A stretch of 64,000 bases of DNA from the NCBI GenBank assembly GCA_002471665.1, contig DKQK01000040.1:310001-374000 (forward strand), given 5' to 3'. Below the pieces are notes generated by a model. That model saw only the letters and a program-made list of their open reading frames with translations, did no database searches and was not told the origin of the DNA. Of this stretch, positions 62,003-64,000 are shown piece after piece. The position numbers and the translations under genes were made by a program. This stretch comes from Gammaproteobacteria bacterium UBA7310 (GTDB lineage Bacteria; Pseudomonadota; Gammaproteobacteria; Pseudomonadales; Ketobacteraceae). Each line of letters begins with the position of its first letter. Positions within the stretch are counted from its first letter, which is position 1.

Positions 62003-63358
62003 TCAGATTTCTTGGATATGAATCCCGTATTTTTTAATTAGGTCATATAGCGTGGGCCGGGTGACGCCCAGCAGTTTTGCGGCGGCAGAAATGTTTCCAT
62101 CTGACATGTTAATGGCACGGATGATAGCGGCTTTTTCAGCCTCCTGCCTCACGGTGCGAAGATTGAGGGACAAGTCGTCATGCTGTGGCAAGCCAAGGTC
62201 CAGCAATCCAACATTTTTCTGATCACACATTATGACGGCGCGTTTTAATTTGTTCTCCATTTCCCGAATATTACCCGGCCATTCATAACCCTCGATAGCG
62301 GTAATCGCTTCGGGAGTAAAGCCCTTGATATTCTTGTTCAGCTGATCGCAGAATTTTGCAAGCAAGTGACGGGCAAGTAGAGCTTTGTCTCCGCCACGGT
62401 CCCGCAACGGTGGCAAATCAATTACCATTTCACTGATGCGGTAGAATAGATCTTCACGAAATGTTCCTTCTGCTACCATTTGCTCCAGGTTTTTATTGGT
62501 GGCGCAGACCACTCGAACATCCACCGGGATCTCTTCCCGACCTCCGAGCCGTTCCACTACACGCTCCTGTAGAAAGCGCAGTAGCTTTGCTTGTAAAGCC
62601 AGGGGCATATCGCCGATCTCGTCCAGAAACAGTGTGCCTCCGCTGGCCACCTCCACTTTGCCCAGGGTCCTTTTGGTTGCTCCGGTAAAGGCGCCTTTTT
62701 CATAGCCGAACAATTCGCTTTCCATGAGGTTCTCAGGGACCGCGGCACAGTTGATGGCAACGAAACGTTTATCATTGCGTGAACTCAAGGTGTGGACGGC
62801 ACGGGCAATTACTTCTTTACCCGTACCAGATTCACCCAGAATCAGACAGGTGACATCGGTAGGGGCGATTTTTTCAATAATCCTGCAGATCGATGCCATG
62901 CGATCGTCGCTGGCGATAACCCCGGGAAGCGCATTTTGGCTGTTATCCTGCAGTCTTCTGTTTTCCTGTTCCAGCTCCCACATCTGGTAGGCACGCTGGA
63001 CAATTAAATCCAGGGTATCGGTATTCACCGGCTTTTGATAGAAATCGTATGCCCCCATCGCCACCGCGCGCAGAGCATTTGAGTAGTCGTGGTAACCGGT
63101 GACCACAATAATTTTGGTGTTTGGTGCTATGCGCAGGGTTTCCTGAATGGTTGCGAACCCTTCTTCCACACCCTCTTCATCGGGAGGTAGCCCCAGGTCC
63201 TGGAGCACTACGGCGGGTTCATGCATGCGGATCGCAGCTATGGCACTGTTTCGGTCAGGTGCAACCACCACTTCGTACTTGTCAAAATGCCACCTGAGTT
63301 GGCTTTGTAGTCCCAAATCATCTTCAACGATGAGCAGTACCGGTTTGTTCTCGGTCAT
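62003..63358 (-). CDS. prsR: Sigma-54-dependent response regulator PrsR
   Basis: 451 aa, NtrC type. Receiver domain (EDD near residue 12-14, phosphorylation Asp in VVLQDLGLPPDEEG), AAA+ domain with Walker A GESGTGKEV, the sigma-54 contact GAFTGA loop, Walker B GGTLFLDEIGD, and a C-terminal Fis-type helix-turn-helix (NISAAAKLLGVTRPTLYDLI). Known as the PEP-CTERM-box response regulator. It activates promoters with RpoN, which suits the candidate sigma-54 site at 53518. Its ATG overlaps the prsK stop (ATGA). Confidence 0.95.
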   Translation of the reverse strand: MTENKPVLLIVEDDLGLQSQLRWHFDKYEVVVAPDRNSAIAAIRMHEPAVVLQDLGLPPDEEGVEEGFATIQETLRIAPNTKIIVVTGYHDYSNALRAVAMGAYDFYQKPVNTDTLDLIVQRAYQMWELEQENRRLQDNSQNALPGVIASDDRMASICRIIEKIAPTDVTCLILGESGTGKEVIARAVHTLSSRNDKRFVAINCAAVPENLMESELFGYEKGAFTGATKRTLGKVEVASGGTLFLDEIGDMPLALQAKLLRFLQERVVERLGGREEIPVDVRVVCATNKNLEQMVAEGTFREDLFYRISEMVIDLPPLRDRGGDKALLARHLLAKFCDQLNKNIKGFTPEAITAIEGYEWPGNIREMENKLKRAVIMCDQKNVGLLDLGLPQHDDLSLNLRTVRQEAEKAAIIRAINMSDGNISAAAKLLGVTRPTLYDLIKKYGIHIQEI

Positions 63359-64000
63359 ACTTGTTCAACTTGTGCTGTAGAATTATGGTCCCCGGTATCC
63401 ATGGGGATGCGAATGGTGAAAGTGGTACCGACGCCGGGTTCACTTTTTACCAGAACATCGCCTCCCAAATTACGAATAAATTCCCGGGTTTGATACACGC
63501 CAATGCCCATACCCTTGCCGGATTTGGTGGTATCAAATGGTCTGAAAAGGCGGTTCTTGAGGAAGTCGCTGTCCATGCCGCAACCGTTGTCTTCCACTTC
63601 AATTATCGCCTGGTTGCCGTCCTCTGATCGTAGCGTCACATCAACATAGCCATCGGATGCTGTTGCTTCCTGGGCATTCTTGATAATGTGGGTAACGATC
63701 ATTTCCAAATTATCTTCATCGGCAACAACTTTAAGGGAATCTTCTATGATTCTCAATGTTGGTGGCGGCATTCTATCCTGACATTTTTTAACTGAGTTAA
63801 CGATGATGTTTTTCAGTTCCAGCGGCCGGCCTGAGGACGGTTGGGTTTGCTGAAGCTTCTTCAGGAGGTTGCTCATTCTTTGTACAGAGTTGTCGATTGT
63901 TCGGATCATGTCATCGATAAAATCCGGGTTTTCCTTGTGCTTGGCAGCATTTTCCACAACCAGAGCCTGTTGTGCGATCAGATTTTTAAGATCATGCATT
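63355..64000 (-). CDS. prsK: Histidine kinase PrsK, C-terminal part (gene runs off the window)
   Basis: The last 215 or so residues are seen. The phospho-acceptor His lies in HDLKNLIAQQ, followed by the ATPase domain: N-box IVTHIIKNAQEAT, G1 DNGCGMD, F-box LFRPFDTTK, G2 GKGMGIGVY. It is the XrtA-system sensor kinase that should phosphorylate PrsR. The Met at the edge of the visible frame is not the start; the upstream sensor and membrane parts lie beyond base 64000. It overlaps prsR by ATGA, so the two are co-translated. Confidence 0.93.
   Translation of the reverse strand, partial: MHDLKNLIAQQALVVENAAKHKENPDFIDDMIRTIDNSVQRMSNLLKKLQQTQPSSGRPLELKNIIVNSVKKCQDRMPPPTLRIIEDSLKVVADEDNLEMIVTHIIKNAQEATASDGYVDVTLRSEDGNQAIIEVEDNGCGMDSDFLKNRLFRPFDTTKSGKGMGIGVYQTREFIRNLGGDVLVKSEPGVGTTFTIRIPMDTGDHNSTAQVEQV

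Overview
The window is chromosomal DNA from a gammaproteobacterium. The order moaE-rluE-icd-cspD-clpS-clpA-infA-bpt-aat-trxB-ftsK-lolA-rarA-crcB-serS-cysG, then tusDCBE, then gacA-uvrC-pgsA-tRNA(Gly)-tRNA(Cys)-tRNA(Leu), is the conserved backbone seen in Pseudomonas-type and related marine gammaproteobacteria. The XrtA/PEP-CTERM exopolysaccharide locus at the right end points to a free-living, biofilm- or floc-forming, environmental lineage. The genus cannot be fixed from the sequence alone. No insertion sequence, integrase, CRISPR array or rRNA operon was seen.

Region 1 (1-22213) is mostly housekeeping: molybdopterin synthesis (partial), rRNA pseudouridylation, the TCA cycle, the ClpAP/ClpS N-degron system with both aminoacyl-protein transferases (bpt, aat), thioredoxin reductase, alanine dehydrogenase, the FtsK translocase, lipoprotein sorting, seryl-tRNA synthetase, siroheme synthesis, one chemoreceptor, and the tRNA 2-thiouridine relay. 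A consensus sigma-54 promoter precedes ald, which sits between trxB and ftsK where enterics carry lrp.

Region 2 (22380-36534) holds a membrane class III nucleotide cyclase, the gacA-uvrC-pgsA block (uvrC has no ATG/GTG/TTG start able to include its GIY motif), three tRNAs with an unrecognised ORF between tRNA-Cys and tRNA-Leu, a secreted CXXCH protein, a stand-alone cyclic-nucleotide-binding protein with a DUF2189 membrane protein, a ppnN-ubiG-hydrolase operon and phosphoglucomutase.

Region 3 (36608-53465) is accessory. It contains a small NinX-like protein, a DUF2806 protein, a PilZ/DUF1631/GGDEF/EAL protein, a voltage-sensor-like membrane protein coupled to an amidase, an HD-GYP protein, and a four-gene block of YfiR, a two-partner-secretion transporter (TpsB), a CHASE8/HAMP/GGDEF diguanylate cyclase and a short TPS-domain exoprotein. 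A protein-lysine methyltransferase-like gene, yfaZ and a SPOR-domain gene follow. Predicted makers, breakers and sensors of cyclic-di-GMP are thus packed into about 12 kb.

Region 4 (53658-64000) is the XrtA/PEP-CTERM exopolysaccharide locus: initiating glycosyltransferase, Wza-like export lipoprotein, Wzz-like chain-length protein, a BY-kinase-like ATPase with a degenerate Walker A, and a TIGR03016 outer-membrane barrel on the plus strand; then prsT, prsR and prsK (partial) on the minus strand. The exosortase itself and any PEP-CTERM substrates must lie outside the window. The inferred logic is that PrsK/PrsR with sigma-54 drives the polysaccharide and PEP-CTERM genes, while the neighbouring cyclic-di-GMP proteins set surface attachment.
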